DNA of 64,000 bases from Melampsora larici-populina 98AG31. Taxonomy: Eukaryota; Basidiomycota; Pucciniomycetes; Pucciniales; Melampsoraceae. Below are positions 44,478 through 54,216 of this stretch, piece after piece (positions within the stretch are counted from its first letter, which is position 1; each line of letters starts with the position of its first letter). The DNA is taken from contig NW_006768768.1 in the NCBI RefSeq assembly GCF_000204055.1, positions 2,401,521 through 2,465,520 on the forward strand. Reading direction: 5' to 3'. The notes below the pieces were generated by a model, which was not told the origin of the DNA, made no database searches, and saw only the letters and a list, made by a program, of their open reading frames with translations. Position numbers and translations under genes: made by a program.

Positions 44478-46099
44478 CTAGACCTCAGAAGCCTCGAACC
44501 AAGGGCCTTTGCTCTTCTTTGAACCAAAGGCGCTAGCAGCATGATGTGCTTCGATGAAAGAATGCTTGAATACCAACAGGGGAACGTAGCGGTTCATCTT
44601 CTTATAAAACGCCTTTTGCCATTTCTCTGGCAAGTTAGGCAAATTGAAGGCAGATGCTTTCGTTCTCTTGAACTTTAAGCCCAAATCTGAATCTGAGCTG
44701 GACGAGCTTCCTGAGGGGTTGTTCTTTGATGAGGGGGATGACGACGATGAGGAACCACCTGAAGAGGACAATGAGGAGTCCTTTCTGGCTTTCTCAGCCG
44801 CTGATTTGGAGCTAGAAGAATCAGAGGAGGAGGAGTCTGAGTCGCTCAATGATGAAGAAGGTACGTCTTTCTTGTCTATTTTACGCTTCTTTTGGGATTT
44901 CTCTTTCATCTTCTCCTTGCCTTTAGCTTTCTCTGACTTCTCTTCTTTTTTCTTCTTTCTTTCCTTCTTCTTCTCCTCCTTGACCTTTTCTTCCTTCTCT
45001 AGCGCCACCATCAATTTATCTTTCAAGGACTTGACCGTATCCATGTTTTCAGCCTTAATGGCATCTGCCAAGCGATCAAGGATTATGTTGCTACTTTCAT
45101 CCACGATAGGAATGGTGGCAGTCTGGGTCAGAGAAGGTTTCTCTTCCAACTTAGGAACGAAGGGGAGGTACAGAACAATTTCCAACTGAATCAGTACTTC
45201 TGAGCTAGTATAACAACTTTCTGGGTCACAAAGACGTGTTGTTCACGAGCCAAGAGACAAGCACGGGCAAATTACTCCCCTCTTCCTGCTACTACCTTCA
45301 TGGGAGCCTCGTTCTTTGGATAGAGATTGGTCATATAGGAACTGGGAATCATAGGTATGATCTTTACTACCAAAAGGTTTTTGAGCATCAACAAGTATCT
45401 CTTGGAGCTGATATAGGACATGAACCCACACTAAGCTACAACAGGGTTATCCCGGAGCTGGTCCCACTGATAAAATAGGTGCAAATCCGCTACCTTCACC
45501 ATGCTACAACAGAATAACTGGAGCTTGGGTGATAAGCTGGGTAGGGAGGGTGGTAACAGGAAGACAAAGAAAAGGTAGGGGGGGTAGAATCGCCAAAAAG
45601 GCCGTCAACCAGAAGGTAAGCACTTACCAAAATTTTTCTTGATCAATGTCAATAGGTCCTCTCCACCTAAAACACCTCTTCCATCCACTGAGGACAATAC
45701 TGCGACCGACCTCTTTCTCCCCTTTCCCTTCTTGGACTTCTTTGACTTCTTCTTCCTAGCCTTTCTCATATCAGACGACTCACTATCACCATCTGATCCC
45801 TCGGAGTTGGAACTGGAGTCCTCCTTGTCACCTTTTTCAGTCGACTTTGAAGACTTCAAGTAGTTTTCCTCATTCAAAGCTAGAGTGCCCGTGGTGATGG
45901 TGAATCTCGGAACTGGTTGTGACGAGTTGTCGCCTTGGGGAGGAGGTTGTCCAACTAGAGGAGGTTGTCCACTTTGAGATGGTTGACCAACTTGAGGTGA
46001 TTGGGACTCCGCTCTTTTTGACCTCTCCTCCGCCTGAGCCTTCTCCTTCAAGAACTTTGCTAGTTTAGCCTCTTCTGCTAATTTTGCTGCCTGAATCAT
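44478..46099 (-). pseudogene. Gag-like gene of a truncated LTR retroelement
   Basis: Two open stretches on the minus strand, 46099-45605 (MIQAAKLAEEAKLAK..., Lys/Glu-rich helix, Pro-rich linker, Ser/Asp-rich and basic KKKSKKSKKGKGRKR tract, then LLTLIKKNFGK) and 45185-44478 (charged Glu/Lys coiled coil, poly-Ser, then FNLPNLPEKWQKAFYKKM and AASAFGSKKSKGPWF). A middle piece (about 45210-45480) is readable in one frame with two stops (YLLMLKNLLVVKI, REQHVFVTQKVVILAQK). No protease or polymerase follows; the element stops at the CACTA border. A tRNA-like primer site and a probable LTR lie upstream (right). I read this as a decayed gag of an LTR element, but the family is not identified. Confidence 0.5.
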
Positions 46100-46444
46100 T
46101 GGGTGATCGTGATATTTATTTAGAAATTATATGGTAGCTAACTGTCTCCACATTCAAATGTGTTGTGATGAAATAAATGACTCTATCCTTCTTATTTTAA
46201 AATAAACTAATATAAGCTAAAAGAGGAGAGAATGTGAGAGGGAGAGAGAAGGGTTCTTGACGAATTCTCGAGTGTGACTGTAGGATCACAGGAGAGCGTG
46301 GAAGGGGAAGTGAGAAAAACCTTTCACTTCTTCTGAGGCGTCTCTTGCCTACAGACATGTGGTAGCCACTCTTCACATGTCCGTTGGTGTCAAACTACAG
46401 TCCTCACCTGTGAATTCTATCCCTCAACCATGAATGGACTACTC

Positions 46445-47166
46445 TGTACCTCCGCGGGCTCTGGTAACATATCCAATTTATTTAACAAATCAATCTTCAT
46501 CTAATAACCAATTTGATAACAAACTACCAATCCAATCTCCATGATGATATCTGGTTGCATGATTTGAACTAGAACTAACAAATTTAATTTGATGATCCAA
46601 TCCAATCAATAAAGATAGATGATTGATATTTTGTAGTTGTTTCTTGATCTAATGCGGGTCAATATTGATATTCAAGTTGGTTGGGTAAGGTATGGCATGT
46701 TGAGTCTTCATTCTTGTGTTTGTTCCAGCCTTCATTCCAGGGGCTGTAGATATCAGTTGATTAAAGCAAGGTTTCAAAATGTATTGGACAATTGAAGGTA
46801 GACTCTAGAGGGAACAGAAGAAAGAGACAGAGTTTGACAAAGAGGGAGAGGGGCAAGGGTTTTGTCCTGTCCTTCTTCCTGCTATCTGTTATCATGTTGT
46901 ACTAACTCGGGGGTAAGGGCACTGATTGAATTAGTAGCACTTCATTTTTTTACGATGAGGCCCGTGGAATCTCAAAGGAGAGCAAAGAAAAGCGTTAAAG
47001 GGCTTCATTGTGGGATGAAGCCCAAGGAAGTAGCCCCCTGAGGTCTGACTCAGCGCAAGATGTGCTTGGGTTCTGTCGGGTACCTTGGGTAATGCCCCCA
47101 AACATGGGGGCTACGGGTATCTTGTAGGGGGGCGATAAATATTGGGGTCCATTATATATCTAAACA
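46445..47166 (-). repeat. probable LTR and primer-binding site of the truncated retroelement
   Basis: On the minus strand near 46472 the sequence TTACCAGAGCCCGCGGAGG resembles the TGGTATCAGAGC primer sites common in LTR elements, and the gag-like frame starts about 370 bp after it. The LTR would then lie to the right, up to a TGTTTAGATATA start near 47166 (about 690 bp). Only one LTR is present, so the limits cannot be confirmed by comparison. Confidence 0.35.
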
Positions 47167-47180
47167 CTCTACTGCCACAT

Positions 47181-47610
47181 CTAATACCCACATAATGTGT
47201 ATAAATTGTGCATGAGGGCACCCAAAAACAAATTCCAAGTTGCATCCATGATCAAATTGATTTTGTCTTCAGCCCCAGTTTTGATGAGGGATTGGGTACA
47301 TTGATACTTGAGAACACTGAAAGCCTTCTCAATTGGATTTGAATTGGGCAAGTAATTTTGCGGGAACTGACCAGGGACTTCCAAAGGTGCCAGACTTGAT
47401 CAATAATTTTGTTTTTGTGGAGGTACCACACTGCCAGAATTTTGATGGAGGCATTGTATTTACTGGGTTGCAGTTGGAGCATCATGTCTAGAAGGGGAGG
47501 GGGAAGGGTGAAAATTCCAGGGAGGAACCAGTGGTGCAACAAGTGGTGGTTGGTAGTGAAAATTTGCAATGTGGCAATGAAAACATCAATGGGTGCTTGG
47601 GGCCCAATAC
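47181..47610 (-). pseudogene. Tc1/mariner-like transposase relic lacking its catalytic core
   Basis: The minus strand first has an N-terminal helix-turn-helix-like piece (LLDMMLQLQPSKYNASIKIL...HKNKIIDQVWHLWKS). It is followed at once by a C-terminal piece in another frame (QNYLPNSNPIEKAFSVLKYQ, then ...LMHNLYTLCGY). The NPIEKAFSVLK phrase is the final catalytic-residue region of DDE_3 (Tc1/mariner/ISXO-like) transposases. The roughly 200 residues that should hold the two catalytic aspartates are missing, so this is an internal deletion derivative. Termini were not identified. Confidence 0.6.
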
Positions 47611-47934
47611 CAGGTTGAACTGGAGGTTCAGGTTCCAGGTTGACTTAATCCACCACCTGTTACAGCTGTGCTGTGCTGAACATCAAGAGCTGTATATTTG
47701 ACATGTGGTGCTGGGGGAAAAATAGCTGTACAAAGACTCCTTGTAAAACTATTATGAATGTCAAACTTGTGATAATTATTAATTAATCTATGTAACATTA
47801 TCTTTAAAGCCACATCAGTGTTAGTCATATATATACTGTTGTTTATTTTGTTCGTTGGATTGGTTTCTCCCTTCTTTACCTTTCCAATACTGTCTAACAT
47901 TTCTGCTCAGGTAAGTTTACTATATTCAATTTCA

Positions 47935-48370
47935 TTTTTTACAAAACCCTAATCCTAACACCCATCCCACCAAACCATTCCACTTTCCCCATGACACTCA
48001 CATCCTTTCAATTTTACTATACCCTCTCTACACTTTTTATTAATAATCTCACTACCACATACTTATCTATAATACTCACATACCCATTGGATCATCTCCT
48101 TGCCCTCACTTGCTCATTAGCCAACTTTCCCTTCCACTACCTCATTAACCATTTTATTTACACCTCCTCCAACCCCTAACTGTTAACTAACCCACCACCA
48201 CCACACTGACCACCTTTTTTCCCATGTTGTCTTGTCTTACACTTTCCCATCTTTCCAACAACTTATTCTTCCAACCCCTCCTTTCCATAACCTTCTTCAA
48301 CATACCATACCACCTCAACCATCACCCAATACTGCACATTCTCTCATTATATCACACTCAACTCAATTTG
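47935..48370. other. strikingly G-poor, pyrimidine-rich tract
   Basis: About 430 bp of plus strand contains very few G residues and is dominated by CCA, CTT, CAC and TTT phrases. No gene is recognised; the frame at 47991-48179 is a by-product of composition. The flanks return to normal composition. Confidence 0.6.
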
Positions 48371-48958
48371 TTTCATTTTGAAGGTATTTGCTGCTTATGA
48401 TGTAGATCTTGACACTTTCCTTTGCTTTTGTGCCTCGCATTGTTTGTCTATCTTTCTTTATCTTATAGTTGTTTGAGTTTTCTCATCACTGTAAATTTAC
48501 ATAAATTTGCTGCTCATACAAATTTGGGATGTCATTATAGAAATCCTGGTACTGCAAAATTTACACAAAAATAATAGTCCTTCCTTGAACAAATCAAAAC
48601 CAGTCAGACAATTGGTCATGACAATATAAATAATCAACAACATGAGTACAGTGCAGGGTCAATCATGGCCATACTCTCTTGAGTTAAGCTAGATGATTTG
48701 TCTATCAAGAGACTTGCCTGGTTGGTGATCATAGACAGTTTATCACCACGTCTGCCAAGACTTTGTCTAATAGTTGTTCAATACTGTCTGCTCCAAAAGT
48801 GTAGTTGATCCTTCATCATTGGAGTTCCGATCATGTGAAACCTGTCTTAATAGAAAATGGTCACCATTTCAGACCACACAGGATGGTGGTTTTGTGACCC
48901 AGGTCTGCAAATGTAAGATACACTTCATGCTTGCAGACCTGCAGTGGAGGTGCTCTTA
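48371..48958. other. gene-free AT-rich interval
   Basis: No supported coding region or RNA gene was seen on either strand. Confidence 0.45.
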
Positions 48959-49100
48959 GGGCACGTTCACTCAATGAATTTCTGACCAGAAATCACATTT
49001 TGTAATTTTTTTAATGCAAAAATGAAACATGCACCACCAAATAGACACTTTAAATTTTGCAGAACATGATTTCTCAACAGGAATTGCAGTGAATGCACCC
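48959..49100. mobile_element. 142-bp Harbinger/Tourist-like MITE
   Basis: Ends read GGGCACGTTCACTCAATGAA and, inverted, GGGTGCATTCACTGCAATTC, with inverted similarity of about 45 bp including TGAGAAATCAT/CCAGAAATCAC. TTA flanks both sides (48956-48958 and 49101-49103). The size, GGG-start ends and TTA duplication all fit PIF/Harbinger MITEs. It lies about 230 bp beyond the 3' end of the LYC1-like gene. Confidence 0.85.
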
Positions 49101-49333
49101 TTATTGTTTGGAAACAGGTGCTTGAAAAGTTCTCACCCCCCTTCTTATCAGATCATATCAATCTGACTGCCATGTTATCCCAGCAACCATCACCTGGGTT
49201 GTATGGAGGAGTTATATAGTTTTGAGTTTCATGGAAACTTCTTCCAGCCTCTTCATCCCCCATATGATATCTGCCAGATTCCCAAGCATCAAGTAGGAAA
49301 CAATTTCAGTAACTTTATTGCTGCAAATTATCT

Positions 49334-50771
49334 TTAGCACCAAAAGAGCTTTTCATTTGCAAACCATTCTAAATGGTCTATTGTTTCGCCATACCATGCT
49401 ACAGCTGATAAACTATCTGTTCTCGGTTGAGTCTGAGAAGGAAAGCCAAGACTGTTGACCAGACGAGAGTCAATATTCCAACATTTGATCATTTTACATC
49501 TTTGCTCCTTAGCAAGCTCTACCACTTTATTGAAAACAACCTTGAAGAAGATTGAATCTTCTGGTTGACATCTAACCCGAGCCAAATATAGCGTTTCAGC
49601 TGGATAATCAATATACCAGGTGATGAATTCGGAATCATCTTGCTCCTTTTGATAACCCCAGATATCTACCACTAGTAGGTCTGGTATACTCGACTCCCTT
49701 AAGATATTTGCATAAAAGTTAGATCTAGTTATCAGCCATTCGAGATCAGCACCGTCGGGTCGGAAGGCGAACCAGGCAGATTTCTGCGCGTTTTCTTTCG
49801 ACAACTCTTGGTGTAGCCATGTGGAATCCGATTCAGCGACAGATTTGAAATCTTTCAAGCGGATCGGCTTGAGATCCATCGTAGGAAAGCCATCAGCTAC
49901 TGGCAAATCATCTACGGTCCAGACTGTTTGGAGACTTTCTGTAACTTGCCATCCAGGAGGAGTAGCCTTGGCATAAAATTCTGGCCCGATATCTGAATGC
50001 TCGTTGTAGTAAAACAAGTCCATGAAGGGAGAAATCAGTTCACATTAGCTACGGCAACAAAAGAATTACAATTTTGAATATTAAGCAAGCGTGAAAAAAT
50101 TCAGGGCCTGAAGATATTTTGATTAGTAACACTTTACTGACTAACCACTGTATAGTACCGATAGGATTGCGTCGTTGAATCTAGGATTAGGATTAGCTAC
50201 GTTTGATTGTGTTGCAAGCCAATCAGGAGAAGCGAGCTGAAAATGCAAGAGGCGCATCATATGACGGGTATAACCTTTTCCACGATGATGAGGTGGACAG
50301 AATACGGAGCAAATCGAATATGCTGGGAGGATGGCGAGTGGTTTTGGAGGTACAAGCTGCCGAGAGCCAATGGCGCAGATCACCTCTCGTTTCATCGTCT
50401 CGCACGAGCAATAATAATCAAGTGAATCTGGAGCATCCTTTGAGACTAGAACCCTAGAAATGTGAGAATGAAGAATACGAAGGAAGAAGAGGACGCAATC
50501 GATGTGGTTATCAGGGGTTGGATCGATTAAGATCACGAGAGATGGCCCACCAACATTGACTACGAGCATCACGACACGCTTCAGTCATACTCAAAACCTC
50601 TTCTCGCTTTAGATATTGTTCTTCTGTCAGTGTGCTCCCCCAAAGGCTTGCGTGGGATGACAAACTAGTCAAGTATTGTTCGCGACTAGCTGGAATCAAG
50701 ATCAAGTGATCATAGTTTGTAGCTTGCTTCGCTTGGACGGTCCCAATCACTGGACCTGACAAGATCGACAT
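49334..50771 (-). CDS. LYC1: LYC1-like GNAT acyltransferase (apparent frameshift)
   Basis: LYC1-family proteins are GNAT-fold N-acetyltransferases; the founding member acts on lysine in fungal lysine breakdown. Minus-strand exons are about 50771-50146 and 49992-49334; the intron (GTTAGT to ATTCAG) joins SVLYS to DIGPEFY, a conserved LYC1 boundary. Recognisable parts are LILIPASREQYLTSL, EQYLKREEVLS, GGPSLVILIDPT, SCETMKRE, the acetyl-CoA loop in SVFCPPHHRGKGYTRHMMRLLH, and the C-terminal LYC1 domain (EFYAKATPPGW...). Between ACRDA and NVGGPSL, at about 50545-50570, the frame must change by one base with no credible intron. It is either a sequencing error or a broken allele. The start chosen is the ATG of MSILSGPV. 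Confidence 0.8.
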
Positions 50772-51280
50772 AGTAAAAAGGTGATGTTTTCGTGAGCGAG
50801 ACTCGAGAGGGATTAAGTCGAACGCAGAGATCTGGAAACGCAAGCAATGACGTCAGGAGATGTCACAGGAGTATCCTGAAGAGGTATGTCACCTACACAC
50901 TGGCCTGTCACACAGCTCGGGCTCTTGTCATTGTGGAAGCTGATATGTAGCTGACATCTACTTGAACCCTGCTCCTGCTTGTTTCAAAAGCTGAAGCAGC
51001 CTAAAGCCCTCACCTCAACGTGGGCGAACAAGAAATTATTTATTACCAATCAAAACTGTTGAATTCGATAAAGCTGGCTATCAAACCTTTCATCGCTAGA
51101 AACCTACGGGTGCACAACCTATCATCATCGCGTCCACGACAACCTTACGTTTTATCCATCAAGCCTAACTTCACCAGCATCGCAGGATATTCAACTGTTT
51201 CGGTGCCTATTCAGCCAAATCCCCCAAAGCCGATATTTCGCCGTTCGCCTGTGACCCGAGGCTTTCTTCGAACAGATTCA

Positions 51281-52585
51281 ATGAATGAGCCTACGAGCTC
51301 AACTTCTACTTTAGAAACGAAACCTCCGACCCGCCCAACCAAACCTGATCGATCTCAAATCTCCTTTTATCAACGTCAGCTACCAGATGGTTGCATTCCA
51401 TTCACTTCCGAAGCTGGCAAATCACTCTTTCGTCAAGCCCTTGACTCTGGTCATCTTGAAGCTTTCTTTCCTCTCTCATCTCAACTCGTCACTCAACACG
51501 AACCTTCTTTTTGTGGTTTAGCCAGTCTATGTACCGTTCTCAATGCTCTCGGTGTAGATCCTCGTCGGGTTTGGAAACATCCATGGCGTTGGTACGAACA
51601 AGATATGCTTGATTGTTGTCGTCCACTAGAGGCAGTTCAAAGGGTTGGAATCACTCTTTCGGAATTCAATTGTTTGGCTCGTTGCAATGGCTTGAGAGTT
51701 TACTCTTCATACCCTCAACTATCCAATGAATCAGATCACTCTTCTGGTATTTCACTTGAACAGTTCAGGGCTCAGATCGAAGAATCAACCAGAACGCCTA
51801 GCTCGTTCATGGTGGTATCTTTTTCACGCTCTGCACTTGGTCAAACTGGCGATGGTCATTTCAGTCCGATCGCTGGCTATGATCCTACCACGGAACGTGT
51901 ACTAGTGCTCGATGTGGCTCGCTTCAAGTACCCCAGTTATTGGGTTAAATTGGAAGATCTATACAATGCTATGCGACCGGTGGACTCAGCTACAGGTCTC
52001 CCACGAGGGTTTTCAGTCTTATCTAGTGCTGGACCATCGATCGAAATGGAAACTCGCTCTGCAACCACTTTGGCCCTTAACAAATCTTCTTGGGCTACTG
52101 TCAACCGACGTCTGCGGACCAATCTGGATGCGGTCGCGAATGTAACGGAAGCTCCGGTGGCCATTGTCCATATTCTATCCGTCATTGAAAATGAGTGCCC
52201 GGCGGGTGCAGTAGAAGTTCGATCAGGCATGAAGCCAAAAGTCGATCATATCCTTGATACTATTCGACGAAGTAGCATAGGAAACGATCTTTTAACATCT
52301 GGATACACGATCAACGGACCTAACGTGTTACTCATTCTCGCGCTTTTCGGTGGCAGGGCTTCATCAGCCATGTCATCTTTACTACCAATCGAATTGTGTA
52401 ACAAGGTGGAAAGATTAGTGACAAGTGTTGTGAATGACGAATTAGAAGTAGAAGTTCATCAAGAACTTGATATCCTTGCTCAACAAATCTCAGCTTTAAG
52501 AGAGTGTTGTGCAATTGAAAATGGCGAATCTGAAGTAGGAATGAGTACCAAAGGGGTCTGTGCATGCGCTGAAAAGAATAAGTAA
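51281..52585 (+). CDS. PCS: phytochelatin synthase
   Basis: Phytochelatin synthase (EC 2.3.2.15) makes metal-binding (gamma-Glu-Cys)n-Gly peptides from glutathione and detoxifies cadmium and other metals. The 434-residue frame starts at the first ATG at 51281; upstream codons to 51020 are open but begin at a GTG, so an upstream exon is possible. The papain-like domain is complete: FYQRQLPDGCIPFTS, the catalytic Cys in HEPSFCGLASL, KHPWRWYEQDMLDCC, the catalytic His in GQTGDGHFSPIAGY and the Asp in LVLDVARFKYPSYW. The C-terminal half is variable, as in the family, with Cys clusters (LRECCAIENG, GVCACAEKNK) that may bind metal. It is intronless in contrast to its neighbours. It is divergent from the LYC1-like gene. 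Confidence 0.93.
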   Translation: MNEPTSSTSTLETKPPTRPTKPDRSQISFYQRQLPDGCIPFTSEAGKSLFRQALDSGHLEAFFPLSSQLVTQHEPSFCGLASLCTVLNALGVDPRRVWKHPWRWYEQDMLDCCRPLEAVQRVGITLSEFNCLARCNGLRVYSSYPQLSNESDHSSGISLEQFRAQIEESTRTPSSFMVVSFSRSALGQTGDGHFSPIAGYDPTTERVLVLDVARFKYPSYWVKLEDLYNAMRPVDSATGLPRGFSVLSSAGPSIEMETRSATTLALNKSSWATVNRRLRTNLDAVANVTEAPVAIVHILSVIENECPAGAVEVRSGMKPKVDHILDTIRRSSIGNDLLTSGYTINGPNVLLILALFGGRASSAMSSLLPIELCNKVERLVTSVVNDELEVEVHQELDILAQQISALRECCAIENGESEVGMSTKGVCACAEKNK

Positions 52586-54216
52586 TGATAGAGTAGGAAG
52601 AGGAATCAAAGTCTCTTTTGTATACATCTTTTAGAGTTTTATGTTATTCTTGGATTTTGATCTTATTCCTGCATGGTAGTTCCTATACATTGTTATCAGT
52701 AGACTTTTGCATGAAGGAATTAGAATCTGTTAGAACGATGTGTCAATTGCAATCATATCCGCAACGCACGAATAGCCACAGTTCATAAGCTGAATGGCTT
52801 TTCCTATGTACCCAAATCATGTGCATCTAGTTTCAAAGGACACGTTGAATAGTGGTCTACCAGGATAAACACGGACAGACTACGGGGCTGTTTATAAAGA
52901 CATCCGTGATGAAATCATGTGGTGAATTACTTCCCATGCCAATAAGTCAAAAGGGCAAGGTCAAACTGTGTCAGTGTTGAAATTCGAGCAGCCTTCGACC
53001 TGCAGCCAATAAATTAATTGAGAGCCCTGTATATAAAGTCATCATATCATGGCAATTAAACTGGAGTTGAAGAAACCAATCTTTTTAAATTTGGAATGGT
53101 CAAATATTAACTTGAGTGATAGAGTTAATCAAGCATCATATTATAATCAGTATGTTGCACAAAACCTTGTAAACCCAGAGTTGTGAGAGATAAATACCTT
53201 TGAAGAAATCTGAGCGGAAGATTTTTCTTTTGATCTATCCAAAATATAAATTTCTTGCTTGAACGATGTTAAAGATAGTATATGAGCTCAAACAAGGATG
53301 CTTCAGCCTTGCCTTACCCTATGATGAATCCCAATGACAATGACAACGTTCAGGTGGACTCTATGATGATTCCACTTTCAAAGTAGTTTGTAGACCAGAA
53401 GTGGTTTACATGGTATTCGAATTTCCATAAAATATAATTCAAATAATTCGAATCTGCCATTTAAACAAATTCTTTCATAACTACTGATACTCAAGCACTC
53501 CGAATTCAGTTCAAGTCAGTTCAATTTCAACCAAGATTGGTTTTCTACTTAGACAATCCCACAAATACCCATCTGATTACTGAAACATACTCCAGTCAAA
53601 TTGATATTTCTCACCTTATCATATGTACATACGCAATAACACCTTTGATGTTTTATAGGAAATTTATATAACACACCTAAGGGGAAAGTGACTAACCTGA
53701 ACTAGATATCAAGGAGATGTGACCAACCTGAGCAAGAAAACCACAACTCACAAGCATTGAAAAAGCCAAATAAACTAATCAAAATGAATGTATAATTACT
53801 TGTCTATATTTATAAACAAAAATAACCTATTATAAACAATTATTAAATTCAAGATAAGATGTATAAAGGAGATTCAAAGGTTTATTCTCTAAAAGTATTA
53901 AATTTCGAATATAAGATATAAATGATTGATTAGATCATGTTATTTTAAAAAGAATTGAAATTGAAATTGATATTATTATTATTATTTTTTGAAAAGAATG
54001 AAAAAAATAATTAAGTGATTGATAGTATATAAAATATAATAACCAAACTCTACACATTTTTTTGATGTTTTTTTTTCTTTCTTTGAAAAAAGATTAAATC
54101 AAAAAAAAACATTTTTCACCTGGAAAGATAACATTTCATTCGATTTTGAAAAAAACTCTAAAAAAACTTTAACCTTTAAGAAGATGATAACATTTGAATA
54201 AAAATCAAATTAATAA
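52586..54216. other. long AT-rich interval with low-complexity tracts
   Basis: No gene was seen. From about 53600 the sequence becomes extremely AT-rich with A- and T-runs and a short ATT microsatellite near 53970. It forms the 3' region shared by the phytochelatin synthase (+) and WSC (-) genes. Confidence 0.55.

Noticed and set aside
44644..45189. Plus-strand 181-codon frame, very acidic and Phe/Ser-rich
   Set aside because: It is the antisense shadow of the Lys/Glu- and Ser-rich gag-like frame on the minus strand.
47940..47970. CCCTAA-like phrase suggesting an internal telomere repeat
   Set aside because: Only one or two irregular CCCTAA/CCTAAC units are present; no true array.
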